Shown here: in pieces, positions 25,200 to 39,700 of the stretch | Layout: each line of letters begins with the position of its first letter | Numbering within the stretch: the first letter of the stretch is position 1 | Source of the DNA: Cristatella mucedo | Taxonomy: Eukaryota; Bryozoa; Phylactolaemata; Cristatellidae | Direction of reading: 5' to 3' | DNA: 64,000 bases | Assembly: GCA_009760855.2 (NCBI GenBank) | Contig: WPIO01000039.1 | Span: forward strand, 2,347,501-2,411,500 | Position numbers and translations under genes: made by a program | The notes under the pieces: generated by a model | What the model was told of the DNA's origin: nothing | Databases searched by the model: none | What the model saw: the letters and a program-made list of their open reading frames with translations, nothing else

Positions 25200-28100
25200 C
25201 GCTTTTCTCGTTGTCTTGGTTTTATGTTGCATTGATCTGCTGCTGCTATGCATAGCTAACATAATGAATCTGTTATTCGTCTCAGTTCATGTCCCAGCAC
25301 CTTTCAAAAAGGCTGTAGTCTGGCCAATACTCAAGAAAGTAACACATGACCAGGAGAAGTTAATCAACTTCCACCCAGTCTCCTTCTACCGTTCCATCAA
25401 AGACACTGGGACGAGTCGTGGCATACCAGATGATTTCATTTATTTAAAATTACGACCTTGCTTGTAAGTTACAGCCTGGTTTTAGAGATAATCACTCCGC
25501 AGAGTCAGCCTTGTTTTGCGTGTACTACAACCAACTTAATAATGCAGACTACAGTAGAGTCTCTGCAGGTTGCGTTTGCTCTTTCGGCAGATTTTGATAG
25601 TATCGATCAATAAGTTCTTCTTGAGTGCCTCTCATCTCGCATCGGCATCCCTGGCATTGCATTGCAATGGCTCAGGTCCAATCTCAATGAACAACTTCAG
25701 AGTATTGACGTTAATATATAAAGATTGTCTGATGAACCTCTGAAATATAGGGTATCTCAGAGTTCTGTGAGCGTAAAGTTCTTTTCACGGTTAATACTAT
25801 CCCTCTAACCAATGTGATCTCCAGGCACAATCTGGGCTTTCACGTTTTTGCATTTGGCACTCAGTTGAACCATTGCTCTAATCCGTCCCAGCTCTCTCGC
25901 ATGTTGAATTCTCTCAACTCCCTTTTTGATTTTGTATCTCCATCTGTAACTCTACAAACCCACAAAGACTATGCGGCGTTACTGAGGAGAGTTTTGTATA
26001 GCGCACTCGCAGCCTAAGCTGCTTTCGGTATGCATTTGGTAGCTAACGGACTTCATCTCACACAACAAAGAGAAAGTGGGACTCATAGCAGATTCAGGAA
26101 ACCAGTTGAGGTAGTGAGTAGCATGGAAGTAGCAGCTCAGGACCGCTGAGAAGGATGAGCCATTGTCGGCAACAGGAGAGTATTTGTTGTTGCATAAGAA
26201 TTGTGGAAGCAAGTTCCAAAGTCTACGACCTGCAGAGCCAAAGATACTGCTGCCGACGGTCTTTAAGTAGAGGAATGGAACAGCCAACTTATTGTCCATA
26301 CCGGACCCGAGGGCAAAGATAGGCTGAAACTGACACAGCAGTTCAGCTAGGTATGGAGGAGCCAAGCCGTGGTGTACCTTGTGGGTCACCGTGAGAACTT
26401 TGCACTGTATCAGTTGATCAACCGGCAGCGATCCCAGCTCTTTCAGCAATAGAGACGTGGTCAAACATCTGGGACTTAAAAACTATCCGTACAGCCATAT
26501 TCATAGCCAGCTGCAGTGGCCCTAGTTGCTTTCTTTGGTAGCCCAGCCAAAAGGGAATTACAATAATTAAGCCGAGACAGAACTAAGGAGGTAGTTAAGT
26601 TTTTTACAAACAGCTGTGGAAGACAGCTCCTAGTCTTCGATAGGGATCGGACGTGATGACGAGCTGTAGAAGCAGTCTTCTGAATGAACCTTTTGAAATT
26701 GATGCAGCTGTCGAAAACGACACCTAAATTTCGAGCACGTGGTGATGGTCGCACAACAGCATCCCCTATTAGAAGAGCAAAGCATTTTAATCCAGCCACA
26801 TGCTTAAGGCTGCTATGAGCAGAAGTTCTGTGTTAACGTCATTTAGGTTCAAGAAGTTTTACGACATCCAGGATCAAATTTCGGCAAGGCAAGCATTCAG
26901 TTTATCAGTTGTTGTAGCAGATTCAACCGATTTGAATGACAAATATTGCCGAGTATCGTCAGCATAAAAGTGATCTCCTATTCTTTGGGCTTTGATCACT
27001 TTGCGCAGAGGTTGAGTATAAATGGGGAAAGCAAGCGACCGAGGATGGACCTCAAGGGGTCCACTGGTGACCTATCTCGTGTGTGAGACCTGACCTCCAC
27101 ACGACACGGATTGAACACGTTCAGACAAGTACGACTTAATCCATGCCAGTGCCTCGTCTGACAGACCGATCGTTGTTCTCAATCATTCAAGTAGAACAGC
27201 TTAACCAATGGTGTCAAAGGCAGCTGATAGATCTAGCAGAGCTAGGGCAGTGACATTCTACCTTGCTTCATTTATTGATGCCATTCGCACATGGATGGCA
27301 GAAAACTCTCTGAAATTGAGTGATAATCAAACCAACTTACTAGTTACGAGAAAATCAAGCGTGATTCAGAAATTTGAAAGGCTAGCACCCAAAATCGGCT
27401 TTGCCAGCACATCTCCTGTTGGACCTGAACAAAATCTGGGTGTCATATTCCAAAGTGACCTTTCATTAGACGACCACATCAGCTGTATAGTCATTTGTCT
27501 ACTTTCTGCTACACGGCATTGATCAAATTTGGGCTCATTTAGACAGAGACACCACATCTATTTTGGTCCATGCATTGGTTACATTCCATCTTGACTTCTG
27601 TAACTCACTGCTTGCTGGTCTACTGGCCTGTGCAATGAAGCACCTACAGCTTGTACAAAACTCTGCAGATTGACTTGTCTGTCATGAGCAGCACAGTTGC
27701 CACATTACACCACTTCTCGCTGACCTGCACTGGCTCCCATTCAAGCAACGGCTCGACTTCAAGGTTTTGTCATTCACTTTTAGGTCTCTTCATTCTTTGG
27801 CTTCAGCCTACCTATCAGATCTACTCCTCACCAGGCAAAGCATCGTGCCATCTGCTTTCGAAATCTAACTGTTTACCCATAGCTCGTACAAATACTAAAT
27901 CCTTTGGAGACCGTGCCTTTAGTTCGTATGCTACCAAAGCCTGGTGATCACTCCCAGCTTGAGTCTCGACATACCCTGACTTGTTCACATTTAAAAATAA
28001 ATTAAAAACATACCTATTTATGATATTATTTAGTAGGTCCCTGAGATTCATCCTTTATGTGCATATGCACGCTGGCACTGTTGCATACTGCCACTGACTA

Positions 28101-28275
28101 TACTTGAATGCTGACTCTGTGCATGACAACACTAACCATGTCATTCTTGTTGTTTAATGAGCAAGCTACGACTAAGCATTAGATCGTGCTTCACTTGCAG
28201 CAAATGTTAAGTTCGTAGAAAGAGATCACTTTCTTTTTGAAGGCTCTATCAAATTTATTATTGTTATTATTATTT
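25200..28275 (+). mobile_element. LINE-A copy interrupted by a nested LINE-B
   Basis: The left part (about 25200-25933) encodes RT fragments: a PAPFKKAVVWPILKK-like block, ISMNNFRV, and 'RHNLGFHVFAFGTQL' where FADDTQL is expected. The right part (27261-28275) resumes at FIDAIRTWMAENSLKLSDNQTNLL, reaching LGVIFQSDLSLDDHIS and the SFGDRAFSSYATKAW tail, then a 3' UTR and (TTA)n. The copy at 37670-38715 shows the two parts are contiguous in an uninterrupted element. Multiple stops; dead. Confidence 0.85.
25934..27260 (-). mobile_element. LINE-B insertion nested inside LINE-A
   Basis: The minus strand runs from a 5'-truncated RT start ([14 protein letters not shown]) through a YADDT box to the AARLVFKSQ-type tail and 3' UTR. 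The flanks 'cctttttgatttt' (25921-25933) and 'ccttgcttcattt' (27261-27273) look like a diverged 13-bp target-site duplication. Confidence 0.8.
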
Positions 28276-29800
28276 TTATTATGCAGATGCATTTCTCTAC
28301 TGCTGTCACACATGCCTGGATTTTCTGCTTGCCTGCAGTGAATCAGCTAGACAGGTTTATTCGTGACGTAAATAGCAATGGATTCTCGTAAATTTGATGA
28401 TGGAATGCATACATCATAAGAGGATCGTTTTAGCCAGTTCAAAGTCTAGAAAGCTCCGCCATGCCGAAGTTGCTGTTGCTAAAGTGGTAAGTCGGCTGCT
28501 GCCAAATTCATTAGAATAAAAATTAATTGCTCTTTCCCATTCTACAGCCTGCAAACTTACCATCAACATGTAGATTAAAAATCAATGCTTCAAATACTAC
28601 GTAAATATTGTGTAGGAAACTAAATCTAGTAATCTTAAATATTTCACCATCCATTGAAGAGATTTTTTTACAGTCTTCACATCTGGAATGAGTTCCCCAG
28701 GATGGTCTTGATACCCGACAGTCAGACCAAAGTAAGTTTTGCAGCCTATGCAGTTTTGAGACTACATTTTTGCTGAGTACATATTCCCTCTTGTCTGAAT
28801 AAAGTGTCCACACAGGTAGAAAAACGTATCAGCTGCATGCTCTTGACATCAGTAAAATCAAATATTTGCGACTCTTCTTTTTTATGCAATAATAGAAACA
28901 AAAAATGTTAATTTGGGGCACCAGTATCTTTAAAATGATGTGAATATTAATCGGTAGTTTTATCTCCACCAAATTTTCATTTATTGAAGTGGCAGAAAAA
29001 GGCATGGCATATGTAGGAACCTGAGATCGGCATCATGCCTGAAGATAAAAATAAGAATTTAAAATAGAACTGTCTGTACTGCAGAAGCAAAATCGTTGTG
29101 TGGCAGTAGCTATATTTTAGTTTAGGCTCAAGGTAAATAGTGTAACACACTCTCAGCCCAATACAAAATAAACCGCAAGTTTCTACCTAGCCTAATAGAT
29201 TTAATTTCATGACACAGGTGGTACTCAGGTTGCTGGTGTCTGGCCGTTGTGCTGCAACATGACTAAGGTTGGAAAGGCTACCCAAAGACATGTCTTGGTC
29301 TCTGGTTTTTTGGCCAGGAATCAAAGTTCTAGCTCTCTACGACTCGGGCCGTGGATGTAAATCCTGCCGTGGGCGATCCATTATTTTCCACTGCAACCGG
29401 TGGTAAAAACTGTTAAGGCTCTTCTTCCACTACACAAATGATGCTGTTGAACCAGCTCTACTGCATCGTGTAACGTAGTCCAGAGCGAACCTGAGATCTG
29501 TGCCTGAAACACCTGGCAAAAGGTTTAGTTGGAAAGAGGCACTAACAGCACAATTTGTTTTAATCGAAAAGGGCCTGTTCAAAAGGTGATTGTTATCTTG
29601 ATGGCAGGTTTGCTACCAGTGATCACAGTAGTAGCAAGGCCCTGTCTTGATGGATACTTAGTCGGTTTAAAAACAATAAAACATGCTGTACCAATTATAG
29701 GAAAATTTCACGTTGACGAATGGTGAGTTTCACAAAATGCAACACAGGAAAGAAGTAAACAAATCTGCCGAATCGATAGCAAGTGAGCTCCCCCTCTCTT
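28276..29800. other. Intergenic, weak features only
   Basis: A 96-codon minus frame (28523-28813) has Cys pairs (SRCEDCKK) but no family I can name. A decayed SINE family 2 fragment lies near 29322-29420 ('gccgtgggcgatcc', 'ttccactgcaacc'). Nothing else recognised. Confidence 0.4.
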
Positions 29801-29807
29801 TATTTAT

Positions 29808-29810
<3 letters not shown>

Positions 29811-29879
<69 letters not shown>

Positions 29880-29888
29880 CACACACAC

Positions 29889-29934
<46 letters not shown>

Positions 29935-29940
29935 GTATAT
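29811..29940. repeat. (CA)n(CGCA)n(TA)n compound microsatellite
   Basis: CA dinucleotides, a block of CGCA tetranucleotides (29843-29880), more CA, then AT alternation. Confidence 0.95.
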
Positions 29941-30116
29941 ATGCATTTATGCATATATTTGTACATGCACATATCAATTATGCTCTCTCTTTCACTTTCT
30001 CTAATCCCACTCTCTAGAGCTTCCTCACCCATCACCTCTGTATACATGTGTCTGACTTAGCCGAACCTCCCTCTCTCCATTCCTCATTTGATATATTTAT
30101 CCATTTATCACACACC

Positions 30117-30187
30117 CAGACACACACACACACACTTACAAACACACACACACACACGTACAAACGCACACACACACACACACACAA
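30117..30187. repeat. Interrupted (CA)n microsatellite
   Basis: CA runs broken by 'ttacaaa' and 'gtacaaacg'. Confidence 0.9.
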
Positions 30188-30294
30188 GCTAGCACAATCA
30201 TGAAAGCCACAGGCAAAAACATCAAAGCAAGCACCCGAACTTGCATTCACAAAAACTCTCTTCTCTATTTTGAACCTAGTAGTCACTTCACTAT

Positions 30295-30305
30295 TCCTCT
30301 CTCTC

Positions 30306-30354
<49 letters not shown>

Positions 30355-30410
30355 CCTAATCCCTCACTCTAATCCCCCCACACACACACTCTCTCTCTCT
30401 CTCTCCCTAC
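30295..30410. repeat. (CT)n microsatellite
   Basis: CT dinucleotides, about 45 bp uninterrupted at 30309-30345, then a mixed CT/CA tail. Confidence 0.9.
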
Positions 30411-30419
30411 TCAAGTGCT

Positions 30420-31220
30420 AAGCCCAAGATTAGATTTTAAATGCAATCTAACTATGGGACCTCTATTTCAAGTAGACACACTACTCTTCCAAAGGTAGCT
30501 CTTGCTAGGCGAGCTATCGATACCATCTGAAAGCGAAAAGCGACCTATTCTTTGTGAACAATGCCGTATTCCACACACTGTGCTCAGCGAATTCCATTCT
30601 CGTCGCCATTGTTATGTCTGAGCATGTACGCCAGCAGTCGCACATCAGAAGATGATATTAAAACACACAGCAGGCTGCGTAATACCAATTCCATACCAAT
30701 ACCATGTGTAATACCTATGCCAATAGCATGAAGCCACGCAGAAGCTAGCGGCCGCGAAGCCAACCCTAGTCGACAGGAAAACCTGAAAATGCATTATTAT
30801 TATAGTCTGCTGTTCTCCTTCCACAAGTGGCGTGTGAGAGCTGGACTGTTACGATACAGCAGATCAAACGGCACTAAATGCTCCATGCCTTCTCGGTCTG
30901 CTGATACCGGTTCAAAGTCGCTGTGGCGAACACACTGATAACTACTTGTTGTCGGTCAGAGCCGGTTGCCTAACGCCAACAGCACCCGGGCTCTGACAAG
31001 CTCCTAGCCTAATAAGGTAACAGTCACCAGAGATCCTGTTGTGTATGAGTCACAAGATAGTGCAATTCTCTCCAGCCGTTTCGAAATGGGGCTGGCCTTA
31101 ACAGGCAGATAAGCACAGCTGATGAGGAAGATACATGACACGTTCCGACGACCTTGACAGCTGCCTAACGATAAAAGCTGTAGGCGAGCAGCCGCCCAGT
31201 GGTCGCTGCACCTGTGTGCT
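30420..31220 (+). promoter_or_regulatory. Upstream region and putative promoter of P450 copy C
   Basis: This stretch has no ORF of note and precedes the start codon at 31221. An ATAAAAG at 31171 lies 50 bp before the ATG and could act as a TATA-like element with a very short leader. No other promoter element is evident. Inference only. Confidence 0.3.
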
Positions 31221-31294
31221 ATGGAGGGCCTGGATTTCAGTGCTTTGCCGCTATGGAGCTTTCTAGCGGGAACGTCAGTCATACTGTTCTACGT
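31221..31294 (+). CDS. Copy C exon 1 (membrane anchor)
   Basis: ATG to donor gtaagt; 74 nt encoding [18 protein letters not shown] and a following VILFY hydrophobic stretch; ends in phase 2. Confidence 0.85.
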
Positions 31295-33663
31295 GTAAGT
31301 ACTTGCGACCGCAGTGGTGCTTGTGTATATACCGTACGATCGTCAGCAGCCTCTACTCGTTTTACCAAGCAGCTGCTGAGGGGCGGCTGCTTGTCCAGCT
31401 GTTGGCTAAATCTCTGATTGCTTTTGAGGGTGCAGCTCCAGATGACTGATTTTCCACGATTTCCGGATACTGCTTAACCGAGGCAACAAAGCACTGCTTT
31501 TCAGGCCATGTATAATGAATGCTCATCGTGGCTGTGGATCCAAAAGGCTGATAGTTAAAAACTGTGTATATCAGTCCCTTCATGTACGTCAGGCTACGGC
31601 CAATTTCAACTTAAGTTTTGCTCGTAGCATCGTATGTAGGATATCACAACGTATGGACGTAAAATCTAGGTTATGTATACTTCACTGTACTCAGAAATGT
31701 TGTAGCTGTTTCATTTAACCGTACTACCATGCAAAGCACAGTAGGACAGATATTTTTGATCCAGTTGGCTTGTTTTATTGTTATACCCCGAAAACTTCTG
31801 CAAAGCTTGTATTACCAACAGATATTCGATACTGCTTCAGCCTATTTGCTTTGCATGTTGGTCAGCTGTATGCTTTCCCGCAAGGTTAAAGCTGGCCTGA
31901 ACCAGAGAAACTACAACAAGCTTTTGTTGTTGTGATATTCCGAAATTCCATAGCAAGGTACTTGAGGGATGTTTACTTGACTACTTAACGAAAGCTTGTA
32001 TCCTTTTATTGACACAATTTCGATGTAATTTATTTAGAAACATTGCCTTAGCCTAGGGATACGGTGCTCGAATGAGGTATGTCTAAACCTCTCCACGCTT
32101 CACATCTGTAAGTATATGTTTGTTTGGAAATCAGCTGTAGTTTAGTATGTGCTCTTTCCAAGAAATCTTCCTCGTAGCCGCCGTTAAAGATAACTTTATT
32201 AAACTGAAGAGCGTTTAGTCTCAATGTTTGTAAACCCCCCGAGAAAAGCTAACTTTATGCTCTGTTTTAATGATAATAATAATAATAATACATTTTATAT
32301 AGCTTCCTCAGATAACTTATTTTCTTTCTAGGCACTTTACGTTTGCTGCAAAACAAGCACGGTCGAATGGTTAGTAGTAGCAAACTCAATAAACAACAAG
32401 AATAGCATGGTTAGGACCTACATGCTCGAAGTCAACATGCAAGTGTGTTTAGTGGCAGCATGCACAGTAACTGTACACATAAGCAGGTAAAGGACGAATC
32501 ACAAGAGCCTACAAAATACAGTGATAAATACAAGCGTGTATATATTTTTTAAATTGTGTCAAGTCAGGAGACGTCATGACGCAAGTCGGGAGTGAGATCC
32601 TGACTTTACGATCATAGGAACTAATGGCACTGTCTTCAAAAGACTTGAGGTTTGCGTGTAGTCTAGGTAAACAGTTAGATTCCGAGAAGTAGATGATACG
32701 ATGCTTAACCTGGTGGGGGAGTAGATCCGGTAGGTAGGCTTGAGACAAATAATGAAGGGACCTAAAAGTGAGTGACACAACCTTGAAGTCAATGCGTTGC
32801 TTGACTGTGAGCCACGCAAGTCGACGAGAAGTGGTGATGTGTAGCAACTGCGACGCTCATGACAGACAAAGCTAGCTGCAGAGTTATGCACCAGCTGTAA
32901 GCGGCTGATTGCAAAGGTCTTTAGGTCAGCAAGCAGTGAATTACAGAACTCAAGACGGGATGTCACAAATACGTGAACAAATTTAGATGAGGTCTGTGTA
33001 AGCAAGCCCGAATTTTAGCAATGTTATGTAGCTTAAAGTAGTACGACTTGGCTGAAGAGCTGATTTGGTCATTAATGAAATGTCACTATGGAAAAAGACA
33101 TCTAGATTTCGTACAGACTGAACCACAGATATGCTGGCAGAGCCAATTTTGAGCATTAAACCTACCAGTTTCTGAAACACACTTTGTTTGCCCATAACTA
33201 GTGAGTTGGTTTTATCATCATTAAATTTAAGAAAGTTTGCTGCCAAATATGTGTGTACATCATCAATGCATGTAGAAGGGGAGTTAAGATAAGTCGACGT
33301 GCTAAAGGACTGGGACGGATTAAAGCCAGGTACAACTGAGTGTCATCTGCATAGAAGTGAAACCCTAGATTGTGCTTGACAAACACATCGGTGAGGGGGA
33401 CTGTATAAACTAAAACAAGCACATCGAGTACAGAGCACTGATCTTTGGCAGGATCTTTAGATGACCGTTGTTCGTTCACATCAATACTCTGGAGTCTCTC
33501 AATGAAATAGTTTCCCCTCAAATCACTTTGACGTTCCAGGTCTTGGATTCAACCAAGTAGTTTCATGGCCAAGGTTGTGGGATCGAGCTCCATGGCACAT
33601 GTGAAACATCTGAATAGAGATTAAGTTCTCTTAGGGTGCTATACGACTAAATTATACATACAT

Positions 33664-33759
<96 letters not shown>

Positions 33760-36700
33760 TTGCCAAAATGCTATACCCTCAGAGAGTAGCTCTTGCAGTA
33801 AGTATGAACAACAGGTGGAATCTGGCACAGAGCCTAGTAGCCTTTTATGGCCTGCGATGAGAGCAATGAAAGCACTACCTGATGTGCAATAGAGGTTTAT
33901 GTCGGTGTTGTTATGTCGGTGTTGGGGTAAAGGGTTTATGAGGATTTGTCACTGAGCATGTGTTCTAGATAATAATACTAAATTTGCACAGCATCCTTAT
34001 AGAACTGAATCTTTCTAGGTACTTCATAGATGCTATAAAGAAAGCATGACTAACAATAACAGCAATAACAATGATAAAAATAAATTGTTAAGCCCCATCC
34101 AAGAGAGCGTAATCCCCATCTAGGCAGTTCACATGTGCTGTATAGGAAGCATAATTAAACGGCTAGTGGTAATGTGCTAAATGTCAAGAAGCAAAACATG
34201 GTTTGGGCAAGACGCATAGTTCCAACATGTACATCGGATTAATGGTAGAATGCACAGCGACAGCATCGATTAGCAATTAGTAGTAGCATGCTCATTTTCA
34301 TCCACCACAACATTGTTAGAAGTGACATGCACGGGTCAACATGCAGGTACATTTAGTGGCAGCAGGCACAGTGTCTGCAGGCGTAAGCATTCAAAGGAGG
34401 AGACATGAAATGCCGTAAAAGACAGGTTAGTTTTGATTTTTTTTAAATGCCCTCGTGTCAAGGGATGCTGTTTCGTCAGTCGGGAGTCAGTTCTATGCTT
34501 TGGGAGCAACGAACTAAGAGCATCGTCTTTCAAGGATTTGTGATTCGTGCGAGATTTTTCTAAACGATTTGAGTCAGACCAACGGGTAGTATGATGCCTG
34601 ATTGGGTGGGGGAGATGGTTTATCTTTTGTCCCTGCCCTTTAAAATTACATAATAGCATGAATGACGAAGCATCATTTGTAAATCACGTGGCTCAACTGT
34701 GAATTACACACACCTGAAGAGTCATGCAGTTTCTATGCCCTTCTGAGTGCTGATTGCATGTATTCGTAGTTTTGGCTTTTATATCATAAGAAGGCTTCAT
34801 TACTGACCTATAAGAAGATTTGCCTTGCCAAGGGAAAGCTGCACGAAATTTGTCTCGTGCCACCGCACACAGCGTTAAATTAGAATTATCTATTATAGAG
34901 CTGATATGTAATTACAAGTCGGTACATAGAAACAGCCTCTGTTGAATAGGTTTCTATAAATAGGCATTTTTGAGGCCCTTAAGTAATCCGAGTGATTCTT
35001 GTTAGCCGGGTGAAGAGAACAGTTCGAAGGAGTGAAGTCTAAACCGGGTGTATACGTTCTAAAATCCCATCCTCATTAGCTTGTTGAACAGGTTTTGGTA
35101 GTATAACAGTGACTTATAGTAGAATGTGCTCCTATTATTTTAATTTTTTTCAGGTATGTGACGTGGCCCTACGACATATTCAAGAAGCAGGGATTGAAAG
35201 GACCCAAGCCACTGCCATTACTTGGTACTATGTTACCACTCTTTAAGATGGTAAGCTGTGTTATATCCTATTGAGTCATTAATCTGTTTTTTGTGTAACT
35301 ATTGAATACAGCCTTGTTGTTTTTCCGTGCATCAAAGGAGTTGTTGATGCACTTTAAAGCCATCTGGGTGCACAAGTGAGCGGCATAGGCTTAAAGCTTG
35401 ATAATTACAGAGTTAACGACAACGACCATGTAGCTAAGACTCTTTGCATCATTGCAGTCGACGTCAGAAATAGACATGCAGAACGCCAAACTCTATGGAA
35501 AGGTTTACGGGTATGCAGATATTGCTCGGTCTAGCAGGCTCTACATCGCTTCCCCATTACCACTTGCTTACCAATTGACATCTTGTTTAAATGAAGAGAC
35601 GAGTTATCGCGATCTCTGGTTGAACAGTAAACAACGTTTATGTTGTTGATTTGCAGTTGTTTTAATGGAAGAAGACCACTACTAGTGGTCAGTGAACCTG
35701 AAATGGTAAAGGAATTATTGGTCAAGGAGTTCAATTGCTTTGTAAACCGAACATCTTTCCGGGGTCTTCAGCAAAAGCCACTAGATAGGATGATGACAGC
35801 TATAACTGACGACCATTGGAGGCACGTCAGAAGCAGCCTTTCTCCAGTCTACAGCTCCGGTAAACTGAAGCAGGTCAGTTACTGGTGCATGCTGGTGCTG
35901 GTGCTGGTGTCGCAAAATGGTTAGGGTACTCGCCTCGACGAAGGTCAAGGTGATACTATTTGATGACCAAGGTCGTGGGCATGAGCCCCGCGGCATGTGT
36001 AAAGCGTCTGAATAGAAATTGAGTTATCCGTGGGCGCTATACAAAATAATTACATATACTTCAAAACTATGCGACAGTGATTATTTTGTGCTTACCTAAC
36101 TTTTTGATTAAGCCATGCAATCTTCTTTCCAGTTAATGCATCGAGACGGCTTGCATACCCAAACTGTTCGTTATAATGATTCATTTGTATAGCGTCCAAA
36201 GAGAACTAAATCTCAATTCAGGCGCTTCACATATGCCTCAGGGCTCGAGCCCACGACCTCAGCCAGACCTTAGTCGGGGCGAGTACCTTAACCGCTGGAC
36301 CAACCCAGCTCGTTTCTTCTGAGTCCCTTGGCAAGTAATGTGTACTAGTAACTTTTTAAAGCCCTTAAACACAAGTTGCTAGTATTTTTAGCGTATGTTA
36401 GTGTTGGTTTGGAAAGCTGAAAAGCTTCCAGAGAGTTTTCTATTGATTGCCTTACCATCTTTGACAAGAAGGTTCTCTCCAAGTGCTTACGCTCAATCAG
36501 GTATGCCAGAGGAGCTTGGCAACACCTTGACGTTTGGGAGAAGATCATTTTAAGATTCTAAATTTCCAACAATTTCGGTTATATTTTCTTTCTTCCCAGT
36601 CATGCATTTTATGTTTTTGAATACCAAATAGTGAATTGTATTGCCCGGCATGGTCCTTCATTTTGTACATGTTGTGACAATTTTTTCTAGATGTTTGGAA

Positions 36701-39700
36701 ATGCAAGAGACAATAATTATAGCTGATTTCATCTGAGTCTACTAGTTGAAGTTAACTATCTCGGTATGGAAGACTTTATTCCTAGCAGCAAACTTCTTAT
36801 GTACACATGCTAACCGTGCCTAAATGTGTTGTATCCTTAATATAGCCATCATATATTGTTCTATATATTGATTATATCATATACTGTTCTAAAAAATATC
36901 TACGTTAATACAATTTAAAAAATGATAAAGGTGTTCTCTGGTGGTACTTTCTTTAATTGCTGGTTTTTTACGGACCACTTGTCTTGATTTTTTAGTGAAA
37001 ACCAGCAGTGAATTACCCAGACATTTTCTAGCTATACTTCTTTACAAATAACCTTGAAGATAATTTTAAATAGACGAAGTGACTCTTAACAGTAAGTATG
37101 CCACAGTGCTATTTATAAATGCGTGGGTCCACACTGCCGTTTTTGTTGGACGTGTAGGTCAATTGAAACTGTGAGAAACTGTCAACGTGGGCATGCCGTA
37201 ATGGCTTATAAATTGCAGTGAAAAAATACTACCACCGTATAACTAACTTTATAGTAATTTTTTTCAACCGACGACATAACGACAATCCAAATAAAATTAT
37301 ATTTATTCCTTTATAATGAGACAGGTTGATGACATAAAATTTGAAGAAGATTAATGGGCAAGCAAGGGCAAGGCGTTAGTAGGTATAGATGAAAGTTTAC
37401 TGGATTTTTCTTACGTTCAAATTATTTTAACTTATGAAACTGGTGGATGTTAGTGACAAATACAATGTTTATTGAAAAATAATTTTCAAAAGAAAGTAGC
37501 AGCAGTGGAGCAGTTAAGAACCCCCTTAATAAATCGCTCAACAACTACTGAAAATATAGCAAAGTAGAATCTCGTGTAAGGTTGAACGATGTCGACACTG
37601 ATTACGCAAAGACTGTTTAGTAAAAGGTGACGGTCAATGTATCGTGCCAGCATGATTGAAAGTAGAGCACCTCGACTTCTCTCAACTCCCTTGCTGAATT
37701 TATTGATGACAACCGCATGTGGATGGAAGCAAATTTCCTTAAATTAAGTGATAATAAAACTAACTTACCTGCTATGAGCAAACCAAATGTGAATCAAAAA
37801 TAGGACAAGCTAACGCTCAAAATCGGCTCTGCCAGCATAGCTCCTGTTCAATATGCACAAAACCTCGGTGTCGTATACCAAGGTGACCTTTCGTTAGACG
37901 CCATATCAGCTCCTCAGTCAAGTGTGCATACTTTCAGCTACATAGCATTGCTAAAATTCGGGCTTGTTTAGATAAGGATACCACATCTAAGTTAGTCCAT
38001 ACATTTGTGACATCCCGTCTTGACTTTTGTAAATCACTTCTTTCTGGCCTACCGGCATGTGCAATCAGGGGCTTACAGCTGGTGCAAAACTCTACAGCCA
38101 GGCTTATCTGACTTGACCATCGCAGTTGCCACATTACACCACTTCTGGCAGACCTGCACTGGCTACCAGTCAAGCAACGGATCGAATTAAAGGTTAATTA
38201 AAGGTTCCGTCACTCACTCTATTCTTCGGCTCATGCCTACCTATCAGATCAACTCACTCACAGGCGTAAGCATCGTGCCACCAGCTTTTCGGAATCCTGC
38301 AGTTTACCAATACCTCTTACAAACTTCAAATTCTTTGGAGACCATGCATTTACTTTGTATGCTTACAAAACCATGAACTCACTACCGACTTGCCTCAAAA
38401 CATCCCATGACTTGACCACTTTTAAAAAGAAACTTAAAAAGCACCTATTTACGACATCGTTTAGTGGGTCCCTGTGATTTGTCTTTTATGTGCTTATGGG
38501 TGCTGACACTGTGCATGGTGCCACTAACCACACTTGCATGCTGATCCTGTGCATGTCACCCCTAACTATGTAATTCATGTTGTCTATTAAGCATGGTATT
38601 ACTCAATATTCAATCACATGTCCCTTTCCAGCAAATGTAAAGAGCCTAAAAAAAGACTGAGGTCTCTGAGGGCGCTTTATCAAGTGTATTATTACTATTA
38701 TTATTAGTATTAGTCCTCTCACGCCCACTGTGTACTTTGAGCAAGTTTGAAAAGCTTTGAATAATAAATTATTAAAAAAAACTTGGGATTAAAATTATTG
38801 AATAAATGTATCACACCATATTAATAATTTGCGTCCATTTCAGATGCTACCCACTATCAATGATTGTGTCAAACACTTACTGGACTACATTGATAAGCAC
38901 CAGCAGCAACCGATTGCTACAAAAGAGTGAGCATAATGCAAGCGTAGGAGCAAGTTTTTCTCAGTGTCTTCTTTTGCAGCAGAGATTCTGCAGCCGCTGC
39001 TTCTATCATTCTCAATGGTTTTACTAGAACTTTAATACTGCCCGTACCTTTGGTTACAGAATCCTTTCTGGTTACACCATGGACGTAATTTCGGGTACTG
39101 GATTCGGTCTGGACACGAGATCTCTCGAGCAACCCGACAATACATTTTTGAAGCATGCGAAAGAGTTCGTTAATTTTGCAAATATTAGAAATCCAAAAAA
39201 AGCAACTGCTTTAATCGGGACCTGTAAGTCTGAAGCCAGACAGTTTGACTTTTGTTGCATTGCTGCACAATTGAAACATTGGCCGTCTAATATCACAAAA
39301 TGCTAGCTCCTTGGTTGTTAACTGGCATTGTTTTCTTTCAGTGCTATCGCCGAATTTGGGAGTTTTTCTTACTAAATTGGGGATAAGATTCACCGACCCA
39401 GGCTCTGTCCAGTATATAGAGGACGTTGTGAGATCTGCATTGCATGGCAACAACAATGGTGTTAAGGTAAGTGCATGGAGTCGTCTTGCACTGCATCGAT
39501 TTTCACTCTTTGATTATGTGTTTTGCTTGGGCATAGCTCTAGACAGGGTTTACATTGTCCTAATAGTGTACAAGTGACATATGAGCTTCCACGTTATGGA
39601 CATTAGAGATAAAATATAAACGAGTTGTGAAAAATAAAAATTGATGCATGAATTTGTAAAGTTGATCTAACTTAGAATGCAAAAATGCATGCGATGCTCA

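Noticed and set aside
36001-36312. CRISPR-like or palindromic regulatory structure
   Set aside because: The inverted repeat is explained by two oppositely oriented SINEs.
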